Below the pieces are notes generated by a model. It worked only from the letters and a program-made list of their open reading frames with translations, ran no database searches and was not told the DNA's origin. Shown in pieces: positions 10,074 through 19,519 of a DNA stretch of 64,000 nucleotides. The translations under genes and the position numbers were made by a program. Numbering within the stretch: position 1 is the stretch's first letter; each line of letters starts with the position of its first letter. This DNA comes from Leifsonia xyli (GTDB taxonomy: Bacteria > Actinomycetota > Actinomycetes > Actinomycetales > Microbacteriaceae): contig CP014761.1 in the NCBI GenBank assembly GCA_001647635.1, positions 1,116,001 through 1,180,000 of the forward strand, given 5' to 3'.

Positions 10074-11228
10074 ATGAGCATCATCCGTTCCGAGCGCACC
10101 GCCGCCGGCCTCCTCCTCGGAGCCGCCGCCCTGGGCCTGCTGCTGGCCAACACCCCGATCGGCCCGACCCTGCTCGACGTCCAGCACGCCTACCTCGGCG
10201 GCGGGTTCCTGAAGATCAGCGTCGGCCACGCGATCAGCGACGGGCTGCTGGCGATCTTCTTCTTCATCGTGGCGATCGAGCTCAAGCACGAGCTGGTCGT
10301 CGGCGAACTGAACTCGTTCCAGAAGGCGATCCATCCCGCCATCGCGGCGATCGGCGGCGTGATCGTGCCGGCCGGGGTCTACCTGCTGCTCACCGCGGGT
10401 ACCGACGTGCAGCAGGGCTGGCCGATCCCGACCGCGACCGACATCGCTTTCGCGCTCGGCGTGCTCGCGGTGTTCGGCCGGGGACTGCCCAACCGTCTGC
10501 GCGTCTTCCTGCTGGCCCTCGCCGTGCTCGACGACCTCATCGCGATCCTCATCATCGCGGTGTTCTTCACCACCGACCCCAACCTGTGGGAGCTGGCGCT
10601 CGCGGCCGTGACGGTCGCGCTGTTCGGGCTCCTCAGCCGGATGCTGCGCGGCCGGATGCGCTGGCCGCTCGGCGTCCTCATGGTGCTGCTCGCGCTGCTG
10701 ACCTGGTGGCTGGTCTACGACTCGGGCGTGCACGCGACCATCGCCGGCGTCGCGCTCGGCCTCGTGATGTCGCGCGCCCCCGCCGGCCGGGTGGCACACG
10801 CCCTCGAGCCGTGGAACAACGGGCTGATCCTGCCGCTGTTCGCGTTCTCGGCGGCGCTGGTGGTCATCCCGAATGTCCCGCCGTCGGAGCTCTCCCCCGC
10901 CTTCTGGGCCATCCTGATCGCCCTTCCGGTCGGCAAGCTCATCGGCATCACCCTGGGTGGATGGCTCGGCTCGTTCACCCGAAAGGGACCGGATCGTGGC
11001 CGCATTTCGCTGTTCGGGATGGTCACCGTCTCCGCGCTCGGCGGCATCGGATTCACCGTCTCCCTGCTCATGAACGAGCTCGCCTTCGCGCGGTCCGAGG
11101 ACGTCCGCGCGGAGGGAACTCTCGCTGTCCTGCTGGGATCGGCGGTCGCCATCGTGCTCTCCGGCATCCTGGTCAGCGCGCTCGCGCGGCGCAACCGGCG
11201 GCTCCACCCGCACCCCGTGAGCGGCTGA
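10074..11228 (+). CDS. nhaA: Na+/H+ antiporter NhaA
   Basis: Membrane exchanger moving Na+ or Li+ out and H+ in for pH and salt homeostasis. The 384 residues contain the family motifs: FFFIVAIELKHELVVGEL, TATDIAFALGVLAVFG with the ion-site Asp, and the adjacent Asp pair in LALAVLDDLIAILII. GGIGFTVSLLMNELAF marks the C-terminal helices. About eleven or twelve membrane segments are predictable by eye. It is transcribed alone, divergent from mazG. Confidence 0.96.
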   Translation: MSIIRSERTAAGLLLGAAALGLLLANTPIGPTLLDVQHAYLGGGFLKISVGHAISDGLLAIFFFIVAIELKHELVVGELNSFQKAIHPAIAAIGGVIVPAGVYLLLTAGTDVQQGWPIPTATDIAFALGVLAVFGRGLPNRLRVFLLALAVLDDLIAILIIAVFFTTDPNLWELALAAVTVALFGLLSRMLRGRMRWPLGVLMVLLALLTWWLVYDSGVHATIAGVALGLVMSRAPAGRVAHALEPWNNGLILPLFAFSAALVVIPNVPPSELSPAFWAILIALPVGKLIGITLGGWLGSFTRKGPDRGRISLFGMVTVSALGGIGFTVSLLMNELAFARSEDVRAEGTLAVLLGSAVAIVLSGILVSALARRNRRLHPHPVSG

Positions 11229-11293
11229 GCCGGAAGGCGGACACAGCGCGCTCTCAGGACGAGGCGGCCGGCGATCCCCTTACCCTCCTCTGC

Positions 11294-12082
11294 ATGTCCA
11301 ACTTCACGGTTCTCCCCGACGCCGGCCAGGCCGGCGCGTTCGGCTTCCAGATCGACTACCGTCCGGCGTTCTCCATGGCGACCCTCGCGATCGGCGCAGG
11401 CCAGACGGTCGCCACCCAGTCGGGTGCGATGGTGTCCATGTCCCCCGGCCTCGAGCTCACATCGCAGCTCGAGGGCGGCGTCATGGGCGCGCTCAAGCGC
11501 TCGGTCGCCGGCCGGTCGGCCTTCGTCTCCCGCTTCACCGCGCCGCACGGCGGTGGGGAGCTGACACTCGCCCCGGCCGCGCCCGGCGACCTCGTCCCGT
11601 TGCACCTCGACAGCGGCACCTACAACATCGCCGCCGCGTCGTACCTCGCCAGCGAGCCCTCGCTCGACATCGACACCACCTGGGGCGGGATGGGCGGCTT
11701 CTTCGGGAGCGACAGCCTGTTCATCATGCGCGTGTCCGGGCAGGGCGTCCTGCTGCTCACCGCGTTCGGCTCGCTGCACGAGAAGCGCCTGGCGCCGGGC
11801 GAGAAGTACATCATCGACACCGGTCACGTCGTGGCCTGGGACTCCACCATGGATGTCCGCATCCAGAAGGCGACGAAGAGCCTGTTCCGGTCGTTCACCT
11901 CCGGCGAGATGCTGGTCGCGGAGTTCACCGGGCCGGGAACCGTGCTCATGCAGACGCGCAACCTGGGCGCGTTCGTCGGCGCCATGGGTCCGTTCATGGC
12001 GGGTGCGGGCGGCGGCGGCGCCACGGCCGGGATGGTCGGCGCGGGCGTCGCGGGCGGCGTGCTCGGCGGGCTGCTCTCCTAG
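11294..12082 (+). CDS. AIM24 family protein (TIGR00266)
   Basis: Member of the AIM24/TIGR00266 beta-roll family, known from the yeast mitochondrial protein Aim24; the bacterial role is not established. The 262 residues show FQIDYRPAFSMATLAI near the N-terminus, the Gly-rich conserved VATQSGAMVSMSPGLELTSQ, and the C-terminal VAEFTGPGTVLMQTRN followed by a long Gly/Ala-rich hydrophobic tail. The ATG lies seven bases after a TACCCT box (11281-11286), suggesting a leaderless transcript. It ends 10 bases from the convergent mfd stop. Confidence 0.88.
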   Translation: MSNFTVLPDAGQAGAFGFQIDYRPAFSMATLAIGAGQTVATQSGAMVSMSPGLELTSQLEGGVMGALKRSVAGRSAFVSRFTAPHGGGELTLAPAAPGDLVPLHLDSGTYNIAAASYLASEPSLDIDTTWGGMGGFFGSDSLFIMRVSGQGVLLLTAFGSLHEKRLAPGEKYIIDTGHVVAWDSTMDVRIQKATKSLFRSFTSGEMLVAEFTGPGTVLMQTRNLGAFVGAMGPFMAGAGGGGATAGMVGAGVAGGVLGGLLS

Positions 12083-12092
12083 AGAGCCCGCG

Positions 12093-15000
12093 TCATCCGA
12101 CCTGCTCGGCCGCCGGCTCCTTCTCGGGGAACAGCGCGCCGAGCAGGTCGCCGACCCAGCCGATCAGCGCCGCATCGTCCAGCGGCTCGCCGTTCACCCG
12201 CGGCATCGGCACGGTCGCGACCTTCGGGGCGGCGTGGTACTTCGACCCCGGGTACATCCGCTGCAGGCGGACCTGCAACGAGTCGGGCAGGATCGCGGGC
12301 GCCAGCCGCAGGTTGGAGCCCATGGCCACGACCTCGCCCAGCCCGCCTTCTGCGCAGCCCGCCGCAGGCGCGAGACAGCGATGAGGTTCGTCACGGGCTC
12401 CGGCGGTGCGCCGTACCGGTCCGTCAGCTCCTCCAGCACCGCGTCGATCTGGCCGTCCTTCGCGTTCGGCGAGCTGGCCGTCGACAGTTTCTGGTAGGCC
12501 TCGAGCCGCAGGCGCTCGCTGTCGACGTACTCCTCGGGGATGTGCGCATCCACCGGCAGCTCCAGCCGCAGCTCGGTCTGGCCCTCGGCGACCTCGCCCC
12601 GGAACGTGGAGACGGCCTCGCCGATCATCCGCAGGTAGAGGTCGAAGCCGACGCCGGCGATGTGCCCCGACTGCTCTCCGCCGAGCAGGTTGCCCGCGCC
12701 GCGGATCTCGAGGTCTTTCAGCGCGACCTGCATGCCGCTGCCGAGGTCGTTGTTCGCGGCGATCGTGGACAGGCGGTCGTGTGCCGTCTCGCTCAGCGGC
12801 TTGTTCTCGTCCCACAGGAAGTACGCGTACGCGCGCTCCCGGCCGCGGCCGACGCGCCCGCGCAGCTGGTGCAGCTGGCTCAGGCCGTACTTGTCGGCGC
12901 GGTCGATGATGATCGTGTTGGCGTTGGCGATGTCGAGGCCGGTCTCGATGATGGTGGTCGAGACGAGCACATCGAACCGGCGCTCCCAGAAGTCGACGAC
13001 GACCTGCTCCAGCGCGTGCTCGTTCATCTTGCCGTGCGCGACGCCGATCCGGGCCTCAGGCACCAGCTCGGCGAGCTTCGCCGCCATGCTCGTGATCGAG
13101 CCGACGCGGTTGTGCACGAAGAACACCTGGCCTTCGCGCAGCAGCTCGCGGCGGATGGCGGCGGCGACCTGCTTGTCGGAGTACGGGCCGACGAAGGTGA
13201 GGATCGGGTGCCGGTCCTCCGGCGGGGTCGCCAGCGTCGACATCTCACGGATGCCGGTCACCGCCATCTCGAGCGTGCGCGGGATGGGCGTCGCGCTCAT
13301 GGCGAGGATGTCGACGTTGGTCTTCAGCTTCTTCAGCGCGTCCTTGTGCTCGACGCCGAAGCGCTGCTCCTCGTCGATGATGACGAGGCCCAGGTCTTTG
13401 AAGGTCACGCCGTCGGCGAGGATGCGGTGCGTGCCGATGACCACATCCACCGTGCCGTCGGCCATGCCGCGCAGGGTCTCGCGCGCCTCCTTGTCGCTCT
13501 GGAACCGGCTCAGCTGGCGCAGGTGGATGGGGAACCCGGCGAACCGCTCCTGGAACGTCTCGAAATGCTGCTTCACGAGAAGCGTGGTCGGCACCAGCAT
13601 CGCGACCTGCTTGCCGTCCTGCACGGCTTTGAACGCGGCGCGCACCGCGATCTCGGTCTTGCCGAAGCCGACGTCTCCCGAGATAAGCCGGTCCATCGGG
13701 ATGGGCCGCTCCATGTCGGCCTTCACCTCGTCGATGGTCTGCAGCTGGTCGTGCGTCTCGGCGAACGGGAAGGCTTCCTCCAGCTCGCGCTGCCACGGGG
13801 TGTCGGGCGCGAAGGCGTGGCCCTTGCTGGCCATGCGGGCGGAGTACAGCTTGACCAGCTCCACGGCGATGTCGCGCACGGCGCGGCGCGCGCGTCCCTT
13901 CGCCGCCGCCCAGTCGCTGCCGCCCATCTTGGAGAGCTGCGGCGCCTCGCCGCCGACGTAGCGGGTCAGCAGATCGAGCTGGTCCGTCGGCACATAGAGC
14001 TTGTCGCCCGGGTAGCCGCGCTTCGAGGGCGCGTACTCGAGCACGAGGTACTCGCGCTTGGACTTGACCGCATTGCGGCCGCCGCTCGACACCATGCGCT
14101 GCGTGAGCTCGACGAACTTGCCGATGCCGTGCGTCTCGTGGACGACGTAGTCGCCGGGCTTGAGCTGCAGCGGGTCGACCACGTTCTTGCGACGGGTGGC
14201 GAGCTTCTTGACCTGACGGGAGTCGTAGCCGATGGTGCGGCCGTAGAACTCGGCCTCACTGATCAGGGCGAGCTTGATGTCCGGCAGCTCGAAGCCGTGC
14301 TCGGCGGTCGCTTTGAGGAGGTACGCGATTCCGGGGTCCGGATCAGCGGGGAACTCGTCCACCGGCCGGGCGGGCAGCTCGGCCTCCGCGAGGACGTCGG
14401 CCGCGCGCTCCACCAGGCCGGCGCCGGCGGCGACGATCGCGACCTGCCAGCCGTCGCGCAGCCGGGCGCGGACGTGCTCGACGGCGCCGGAGACGTTGCC
14501 CTGGAAGCTCGGCACCGACTCCGCCCGGATGCGGATCTGCAGGTGCTCCTCGAGCTCGCGCTCCTCCGGCAGCACCTCGTCGGCCTGGAAGCCGGACATC
14601 GTCCACCACGGATGATCGGGGTTCGCTGCGCCCGGGCGGCTGTACTTCACCGAGTCCTTCAGCTGCTGCAGCGTCATGAAGTCGCCGGCGGCCAGGTCGA
14701 TGGGCGCGGCGGCGCCGACCGTGGCGGCGCTCCATGCGGCGGAGAGGAACTCGCGGTTCGTCTCGGCCAGACTGACGGCGCGGGAGGCGACGCGCTCGGG
14801 TGAGAGCACGGCGACGGCGGCGCCGTCGGGCAGGTAGTGCGTGAGCGGCACGAGCCGGTCGACGAGCGCGGGCGCCAGCGACTCCATCCCCTCGACCGGG
14901 ATGCCCTCGCCGATCTTCGCCAGCATCGAGGACAGGCTCGGGAACTCGTGCTCCATCTCGCGGGCCCGCTGCCGCACCGACTCGCTGAGCAGGAGCTCGC

Positions 15001-15709
15001 GGCTCGGCGGCAGCGAGACGGACGGGATGGGCTCGGGCAGCGACCGCTGGTCGGCCACCGAGAAGGCGCGGATCTGATCCACCTCGTCGCCGAAGAAGTC
15101 GACGCGGTAGGGGTGGTCGGCCGTGGGCGGGAAGACGTCGAGGATGCCGCCGCGCACGGCGAACTCGCCACGGCGGGTGACGATGTCGACGCGCTCGTAG
15201 GCGAGGTCGACCAGCTGGGCCGCCAGACCGCCGAGGTCGAAACCGCGGCCGCCGATCCGGAGGTCGATCGCCGTGTAGTCGGTGAGGTTGTCGGCGAGCG
15301 GCTGCAGGGCGGCGCGCACGGAGGCGACCAGGATGAACGGTGCGCTCCGGTCGCCCTCGGCCCAGTCGCTCAGGCGGCGCAGTGCGGTGAGGCGCTTGCC
15401 GACGATCTCCGCGCTCGGGCTGAGCCGCTCGTGCGGCAGCGTCTCCCAGGCCGGGAACTCGACGATCTCGGCGTCCGGCAGCAGGCACGGCAGGGCCCCG
15501 CGGACCGATTCGGACTCGCGTCCCGTCGCCGTGATCAGCAGCACCGCCTGGGACGCGCCTTGCTCGGCGCGCCGCCTCAGGAGGCCTGCGAGCAGCGGCG
15601 CACGGAGGCCGTCGGTCAGCGAGAAGTCGGCATCGCGCGCGGCATGCGAGAGCGCGTCGGCGAACGAGGACTCGCGTGCGAGCGCGGCGACCAGACCCTG
15701 GAGTATCAC
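12093..15709 (-). pseudogene. mfd: Transcription-repair coupling factor Mfd, one-base frameshift near the C-terminus
   Basis: Large DNA translocase that removes stalled RNA polymerase and recruits UvrA. In order: UvrB-like N-terminal domains (EFPAWETLPHERLSPSAEIV), the RNA-polymerase-interacting domain (LKPGDYVVHETHGIGKFVEL), and an SF2 motor with GDVGFGKTEIAVRAAFKA, DEEQRFGVEHKDAL and LRGRVGRGRERAYAYF. The C-terminal TRCF domain starts in the first frame (RYGAPPEPVTNLIAVSRLRR) but continues in another (GLGEVVAMGSNLRLAPAILP). One C missing near plus-strand 12340 accounts for this; the repaired protein is about 1205 residues. GTG 15709 is favoured by a TAGAAT box seven bases upstream. Unrepaired, the last 80 residues would be replaced. 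Confidence 0.93.
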
Positions 15710-15770
15710 TCGGTCGATTCTACGTGGGACCACCGACAGGTGAAGGGGTGGTGGCCGCTCCGGGTGAACG

Positions 15771-16475
15771 CTAGATCCACCCCTCCAGGGCGCGCATGAA
15801 CCCGTCGTGGTCGTCGCGGTTGATGACGTGCCCCGAGCCCGGCACGATGCGCACCTCGTAGCCGTCCTCGCGGAGGCGCTCCGCGAGCTCCGGCTTCACC
15901 AGCTGGGAGTTGTCGGCCAGCATCACCAGCGACGGCGCCATCATGACGGCCGGGGCGCGCATCGTGGACGGCGCGAGCACGACGGGGATGACGGCGCGGT
16001 CGAACGACTTGAAGGTCTCGACCTCGATCGCCACGTCGGCCGGATCCCAGCGCGGGTTGCGCTTGGCGATCCGTGCGGCTGACTGCCGGGCGAGGGTGCG
16101 GAGGAACGTGGGGGCCAGCCAGCGCACGAAGCCGTTGGTCGCCGGGCACGAGAAGGCCGGGTCGACGTAGATCACGCGCTCCGGTTCGAGCCGTTCGACC
16201 GCCAGGCTGACGGTCAGGCCGCCGAGCGAGTGGCCCATCACGAGCTCCGGCCGGGCGGGCACGGTGTCGACGATGTCCTGCGCCATGAGCTCGGCCGAGT
16301 ACTCGTCGGCGTGGGCACTGTGGCCGTGACCGCGCAGATCGACGGCGATCACGTGGTAGCCGTGGGCGGCGAGCACCGGGCCGACCCGTCGCCAGTTGCG
16401 CGAGTCGGACATGACGCCGTGGACGAGGACCGCGTAGCGGTCGCCGGTGCCCCACTCGCGGGTGAACAACTTCAT
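15771..16475 (-). CDS. Alpha/beta-hydrolase
   Basis: Cytoplasmic hydrolase of the alpha/beta fold, 234 residues, substrate unknown. The oxyanion region is VLVHGVMSDSRNWRRVGP, the strand after it VIAVDLRGHGHSAH, the nucleophile elbow ELVMGHSLGGLTVSLA (Ser), and the catalytic His lies in VPGSGHVINRDDHDGF near the C-terminus. The ATG at 16475 sits seven bases after a TACTTT box, so leaderless translation is likely; a TTG three codons earlier is the alternative. It follows mfd's start region divergently read from the next gene. Confidence 0.88.
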   Translation of the reverse strand: MKLFTREWGTGDRYAVLVHGVMSDSRNWRRVGPVLAAHGYHVIAVDLRGHGHSAHADEYSAELMAQDIVDTVPARPELVMGHSLGGLTVSLAVERLEPERVIYVDPAFSCPATNGFVRWLAPTFLRTLARQSAARIAKRNPRWDPADVAIEVETFKSFDRAVIPVVLAPSTMRAPAVMMAPSLVMLADNSQLVKPELAERLREDGYEVRIVPGSGHVINRDDHDGFMRALEGWI

Positions 16476-16565
16476 AGCGGTCAAAGTACGCGTCGGCGCT
16501 GGTCAGGGGCAGGGCGTCCGCTACGCTTCGGCTGAGCATTCACCGTGACCTTCCAGGGGGAAGAC

Positions 16566-17075
16566 GTGACCGACCCGAACCAGCCCGCCCCGAACCCGTT
16601 CGCCGCGCCCGGCTACGCGCCCGCACCGTACGGTCCGCCGGCTGCACAGCCGGGCGGCTACCCGCCGTACGGCTGGGCCCAGCCTGCGGCCCCCGTGCAG
16701 CGCTCGCGCCGCATGGGCGTGACCGCCCTGGTGCTGGCGGCCGCGGTGTTCGTGCTGTCGATCGTGGCGTCCGTCGTCGTCGGGATGGCCGCGGGACCGC
16801 TGGCGTCCCGCACCTCCACCTCCTTCAACTTCAACACGGCGAACCTGACCGAGGCGCAGGCGGAGGCGTTCGCGCCGGCCGGGGCGCTGATGGGGCTGCA
16901 GCTACTGCTGGGCACCGCGATCGGCATCACCGCGCTGGTGCTGGGGATCGTCGCCGTGGCGACCAAGCGGGGTCGGCCGTTCGGCATCGTCGCGATCGTC
17001 CTCGCCGGGGCGGCGCCGATCGTGTCGTTCGTCGTGTACGGCGCGACGCTCGTCGCGACGCTGCCGCCCGCCTGA
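16566..17075 (+). CDS. DUF4190-like membrane protein with Pro-rich N-terminus
   Basis: A 169-residue protein with a Pro/Gly/Tyr-rich cytoplasmic N-terminus (PNPFAAPGYAPAPYGPPAA) followed by two to three membrane segments (TALVLAAAVFVLSIVASVVV; LLGTAIGITALVLGIVAVAT; PFGIVAIVLAGAAPIVSFVV). Such architecture is common in actinobacteria; no function is established. The GTG at 16566 is preceded by GGGGGA at 16554-16559; an earlier GTG at 16545 has no such site. Confidence 0.75.
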   Translation: MTDPNQPAPNPFAAPGYAPAPYGPPAAQPGGYPPYGWAQPAAPVQRSRRMGVTALVLAAAVFVLSIVASVVVGMAAGPLASRTSTSFNFNTANLTEAQAEAFAPAGALMGLQLLLGTAIGITALVLGIVAVATKRGRPFGIVAIVLAGAAPIVSFVVYGATLVATLPPA

Positions 17076-17128
17076 CCCCCTGCCGCCCACACAGATAAGT
17101 GCCGAATGTGCGGAATGACGCCGCACGA

Positions 17129-17173
17129 GCGCTCATTCGTGCCGAATGAGTGCCATTCGTCACGAATGAGCGC
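17129..17173. repeat. Intergenic palindromic repeat, ATTCGTGCCGAATG family, copy 1
   Basis: Perfect 13-bp arms (17129-17141 and 17161-17173) surround 19 bases that contain further ATTCGT/CGAATG copies. The whole stretch 17100-17190 holds at least five such units, two of them degenerate. It lies between two convergent gene ends. The same core recurs as a longer perfect hairpin at 63926-63984. Confidence 0.8.
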
Positions 17174-17200
17174 CACTCGTCACGAATCGCGCCGCGCGGC

Positions 17201-17779
17201 TCAGCGGGCGTGGAAGCGGTTCTGCGCGGGGGTGAGCCCCTCGGCGGCGATCTGCTCGACCGCGTCGGCGGCATCCGCTACCAGGATCGGGAGGTTCGTG
17301 CGCTCGGTCGACGAGAACGCCTTGAGTACGTGGTCCGCGGCGCCGGACGAGCCGGGCGGACGGCCGACGCCGACCCGCACGCGCGTGAAGTCACCGGTGC
17401 CGATCACGGAGATGACATCCCGGACGCCGTTGTGGCCGCCGTGGCCGCCGCCGCTCTTGAGTCGGATGGTGTCGAACGGGATGTCCAACTCGTCGTGCAC
17501 CACGATCAGGTGCGACGGGTCGAGCGAGTAGAAGCGCAGCAGCTGCGCGACCGGGCCACCGGACACGTTCATGTACGTGTTCGGCTTGGCCAGGATGAAG
17601 CGAGGGCCGCCGGGGGCGAGTCTGCCCTCGGCGACCGTCGCGTTCGTCTTGTGGGTCTTGAAGGTGAGTCCCCCGCGCGAGGCGAGTTCGTCGAGCACCA
17701 TCTGACCCACGTTGTGACGCGTGGCGGCGTAGCCGGGCCCGGGGTTTCCGAGCCCGACCACGAGCCAGGGTGCGTCCAT
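17201..17779 (-). CDS. pth: Peptidyl-tRNA hydrolase
   Basis: Releases tRNA from peptidyl-tRNA that has dropped off the ribosome. The 192 residues carry the N-terminal LVVGLGNPGPGYAATRHNVG with the catalytic His, the PNTYMNVSG motif, VVHDELDIPFDTIRLK and GGGHGGHNGVRDVI. It lies eight bases downstream of rplY on the same strand, the standard actinobacterial rplY-pth pair, so both are probably co-transcribed. Confidence 0.97.
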   Translation of the reverse strand: MDAPWLVVGLGNPGPGYAATRHNVGQMVLDELASRGGLTFKTHKTNATVAEGRLAPGGPRFILAKPNTYMNVSGGPVAQLLRFYSLDPSHLIVVHDELDIPFDTIRLKSGGGHGGHNGVRDVISVIGTGDFTRVRVGVGRPPGSSGAADHVLKAFSSTERTNLPILVADAADAVEQIAAEGLTPAQNRFHAR

Positions 17780-17787
17780 GAAGGGGA

Positions 17788-18411
17788 TTACTCCGCGTCG
17801 CCCTCGGCGGCCTCGGCCTCGGCGGCCTCTTCGGCGGCCTCGGCCTCCTCGTCCTCGGCGCGCGCGGCGGCCGGGACGACGACGTTGAGGATGAGCAGGT
17901 CCTCGTCCTCGGCGAGCGTGGCGCCGGCCGGGAGGTCGAAGTCCTTCGCGTGGTACTGGGTGCCCTCCTCGGCGTCCGTCACGTCGATGACGATGCGCTC
18001 CGGGATGTGGGTGGCCTCGACCTCGAGCTTGATGGTCGGGATGTCGAGCACGGCGATGGTGCCGGAGAACGGCTCGCCCTCGACGTGCACCGGGACCTCG
18101 ACGGTGACCTTCTCGCCGCGGCGGATGACCACGAGGTCGAGGTGCTCGATGATCTGCGACACCGGGTCCTTCTGGACGTCCTTCACCAGGGCGAGCTGGC
18201 CCTTGCCCTCGATGTCGAGGTCGAGCACCGCGTTCGCCTTGCGGAGCAGCAGGGAGACCTGGTGGCCCGGGAGGGTGACGTGGACGGGGTCGGTGCCGTG
18301 GCCGTAGATGACCGCGGGGATCTTGCCGACGGCGCGGATCTTGCGGGCCGCGCCCTTGCCGAAGCTGTCGCGCAGCTCGGCGCTGACCTTGTTGGACTCT
18401 TCAGTCGCCAT
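17788..18411 (-). CDS. rplY: 50S ribosomal protein L25 (Ctc family)
   Basis: 5S rRNA-binding ribosomal protein of the longer two-domain L25/Ctc type, 207 residues. The N-terminal L25 domain has ELRDSFGKGAARKIRAVGKI and AVIYGHGTDPVHV; the TL5-type C-terminal domain follows (VEVPVHVEGEPFSGTI, IPERIVIDV). It ends in an acidic Glu/Ala-rich tail (AEDEEAEAAEEAAEAEAAEG). The ATG at 18411 follows a GAGGAGA site; the upstream in-frame extension is not part of the family. Confidence 0.96.
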   Translation of the reverse strand: MATEESNKVSAELRDSFGKGAARKIRAVGKIPAVIYGHGTDPVHVTLPGHQVSLLLRKANAVLDLDIEGKGQLALVKDVQKDPVSQIIEHLDLVVIRRGEKVTVEVPVHVEGEPFSGTIAVLDIPTIKLEVEATHIPERIVIDVTDAEEGTQYHAKDFDLPAGATLAEDEDLLILNVVVPAAARAEDEEAEAAEEAAEAEAAEGDAE

Positions 18412-18602
18412 GATTTCTCCTCGCCGGCACGATGACCGGCTGTCGGGCGAGCCGCGAGGCCCGCAGTGTTGGTGTTGTTCGACTCGAACGCATCGAAGTG
18501 CGCGAGGAAAGACTGCGTAGCCTGCTCCACCGCGTCGATCACGGATGCGCGTGCGCATCCCTCGCCGAAGTTCAGTTGTGGAGTCTACCCGATCGAGATA
18601 AG

Positions 18603-18616
18603 CTAAGCGCGCTTAG
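18603..18616 (+). promoter_or_regulatory. CTAAGCG/CGCTTAG palindrome, probable MarR operator
   Basis: Perfect 14-bp palindrome 24 bases before the SRPBCC-marR pair. MarR proteins typically bind short palindromes overlapping their own promoter, so this is the likely autoregulatory operator. Inference from position and symmetry only. Confidence 0.55.
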
Positions 18617-18639
18617 TAGATTGACGATCGGAGATCATC

Positions 18640-19074
18640 ATGTGGACCACCCACCACACCGCCACCACCACCGCCCCCGCCGCGGCCGTCTGGTCGGCGT
18701 TGCGCGACCTGCACAGCGGCATCCCGCTCGGCCCGGCGAGCGACTCGTTCGAGCTCCACGGTCCGTTCACGGTCGGCACCGAGGTCTCCGTCACGCCTCA
18801 GGGCCAGGAGGCGATGACCTCCACCATCGTCGAGCTCGACCCGGAACACGTCTACGCCGACCGCACCGTCTTCGGCGAGCTGGCGCTGACGTTCCGCCAC
18901 AGCCTGGAGGCGCAGGCGGACGGCGGCACGGCGGTGACCCACACGCTCGAGATCGACGGTCCGGGCGCCGACAACGTCGGACCGGAGCTCGGGCCGCAGA
19001 TCGCCGGCGACTTCCCCGTCGCGATGACGGAGCTGCTGCACGCCGCCGAGCAGCGGGTCGCCGCCGATGCCTGA
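18640..19074 (+). CDS. SRPBCC (START-like) family protein
   Basis: A 144-residue protein of the hydrophobic-cavity SRPBCC fold, ligand unknown. It opens MWTTHHTATTTAPAAAVWSA, the typical first strand plus helix, followed by LRDLHSGIPLGPASDSFELH and the strand pairs VGTEVSVTPQGQEAM and TAVTHTLEIDGPGAD. A C-terminal helix (TELLHAAEQRVAADA) closes the cavity. It overlaps the following marR gene by eight bases, so the two should be co-translated and may respond to the same compound. Confidence 0.78.
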   Translation: MWTTHHTATTTAPAAAVWSALRDLHSGIPLGPASDSFELHGPFTVGTEVSVTPQGQEAMTSTIVELDPEHVYADRTVFGELALTFRHSLEAQADGGTAVTHTLEIDGPGADNVGPELGPQIAGDFPVAMTELLHAAEQRVAADA

Positions 19075-19519
19075 GGCCGGGCTCGGGAGCCGGTTCCCGG
19101 CCGCGTCGCAGAGCCCGGGCCTCCTGCTCTGGCGGGTGACCAACCGCTGGCAGGCCGTGATGCGGGCGGCGCTCGCCCCGCATGAGCTGACGCACGTGCA
19201 GTACGTGCTGCTCGCATCCCTCACCTGGCTCGCCGACCGCGAGCCGGAGCGCCTGGTGACCCAGGTCGAGCTCGCGGGCTTCGCGGCGACCGACCCGATG
19301 ATGACGTCTCAGGTGGTGCGGGCGTTGGAGCGGGCCGGACTCGTGGAGCGGCTCCCCCACCCCACCGACGGCCGGGCGCGCGTGCTGCGCGCGACGCCGG
19401 AGGGCGCAGCGGCGGCGCGGCGAGCGACGGCCGACGTGGAGGCGGCCGACGCCGCCTTCTTCACGCCGGTGGACGCGACGGCGTTCGCGGCTCAGCTGGC
19501 GGCACTGTCGGAGGGGTGA
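19067..19519 (+). CDS. MarR family transcriptional regulator
   Basis: Dimeric winged-helix repressor, 150 residues. The recognition region runs LVTQVELAGFAATDPMMTSQ, then VVRALERAGLVERLPHPTDG with the wing RARVLRATPEGA. Short N-terminal helices (SPGLLLWRVTNRWQAVMRAA) form the dimer interface. It overlaps the SRPBCC gene by eight bases, and its 3' end overlaps the convergent gntK by 28 bases. The 14-bp palindrome at 18603-18616 is its probable operator. Confidence 0.9.
   Translation: MPEAGLGSRFPAASQSPGLLLWRVTNRWQAVMRAALAPHELTHVQYVLLASLTWLADREPERLVTQVELAGFAATDPMMTSQVVRALERAGLVERLPHPTDGRARVLRATPEGAAAARRATADVEAADAAFFTPVDATAFAAQLAALSEG

Noticed and set aside
12194..15733. Mfd read as 1179 residues in a single frame
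   Set aside because: The last 50 residues of that frame are Arg/Trp/Cys-rich and unlike Mfd, while a neighbouring frame carries the true C-terminus to 12093.
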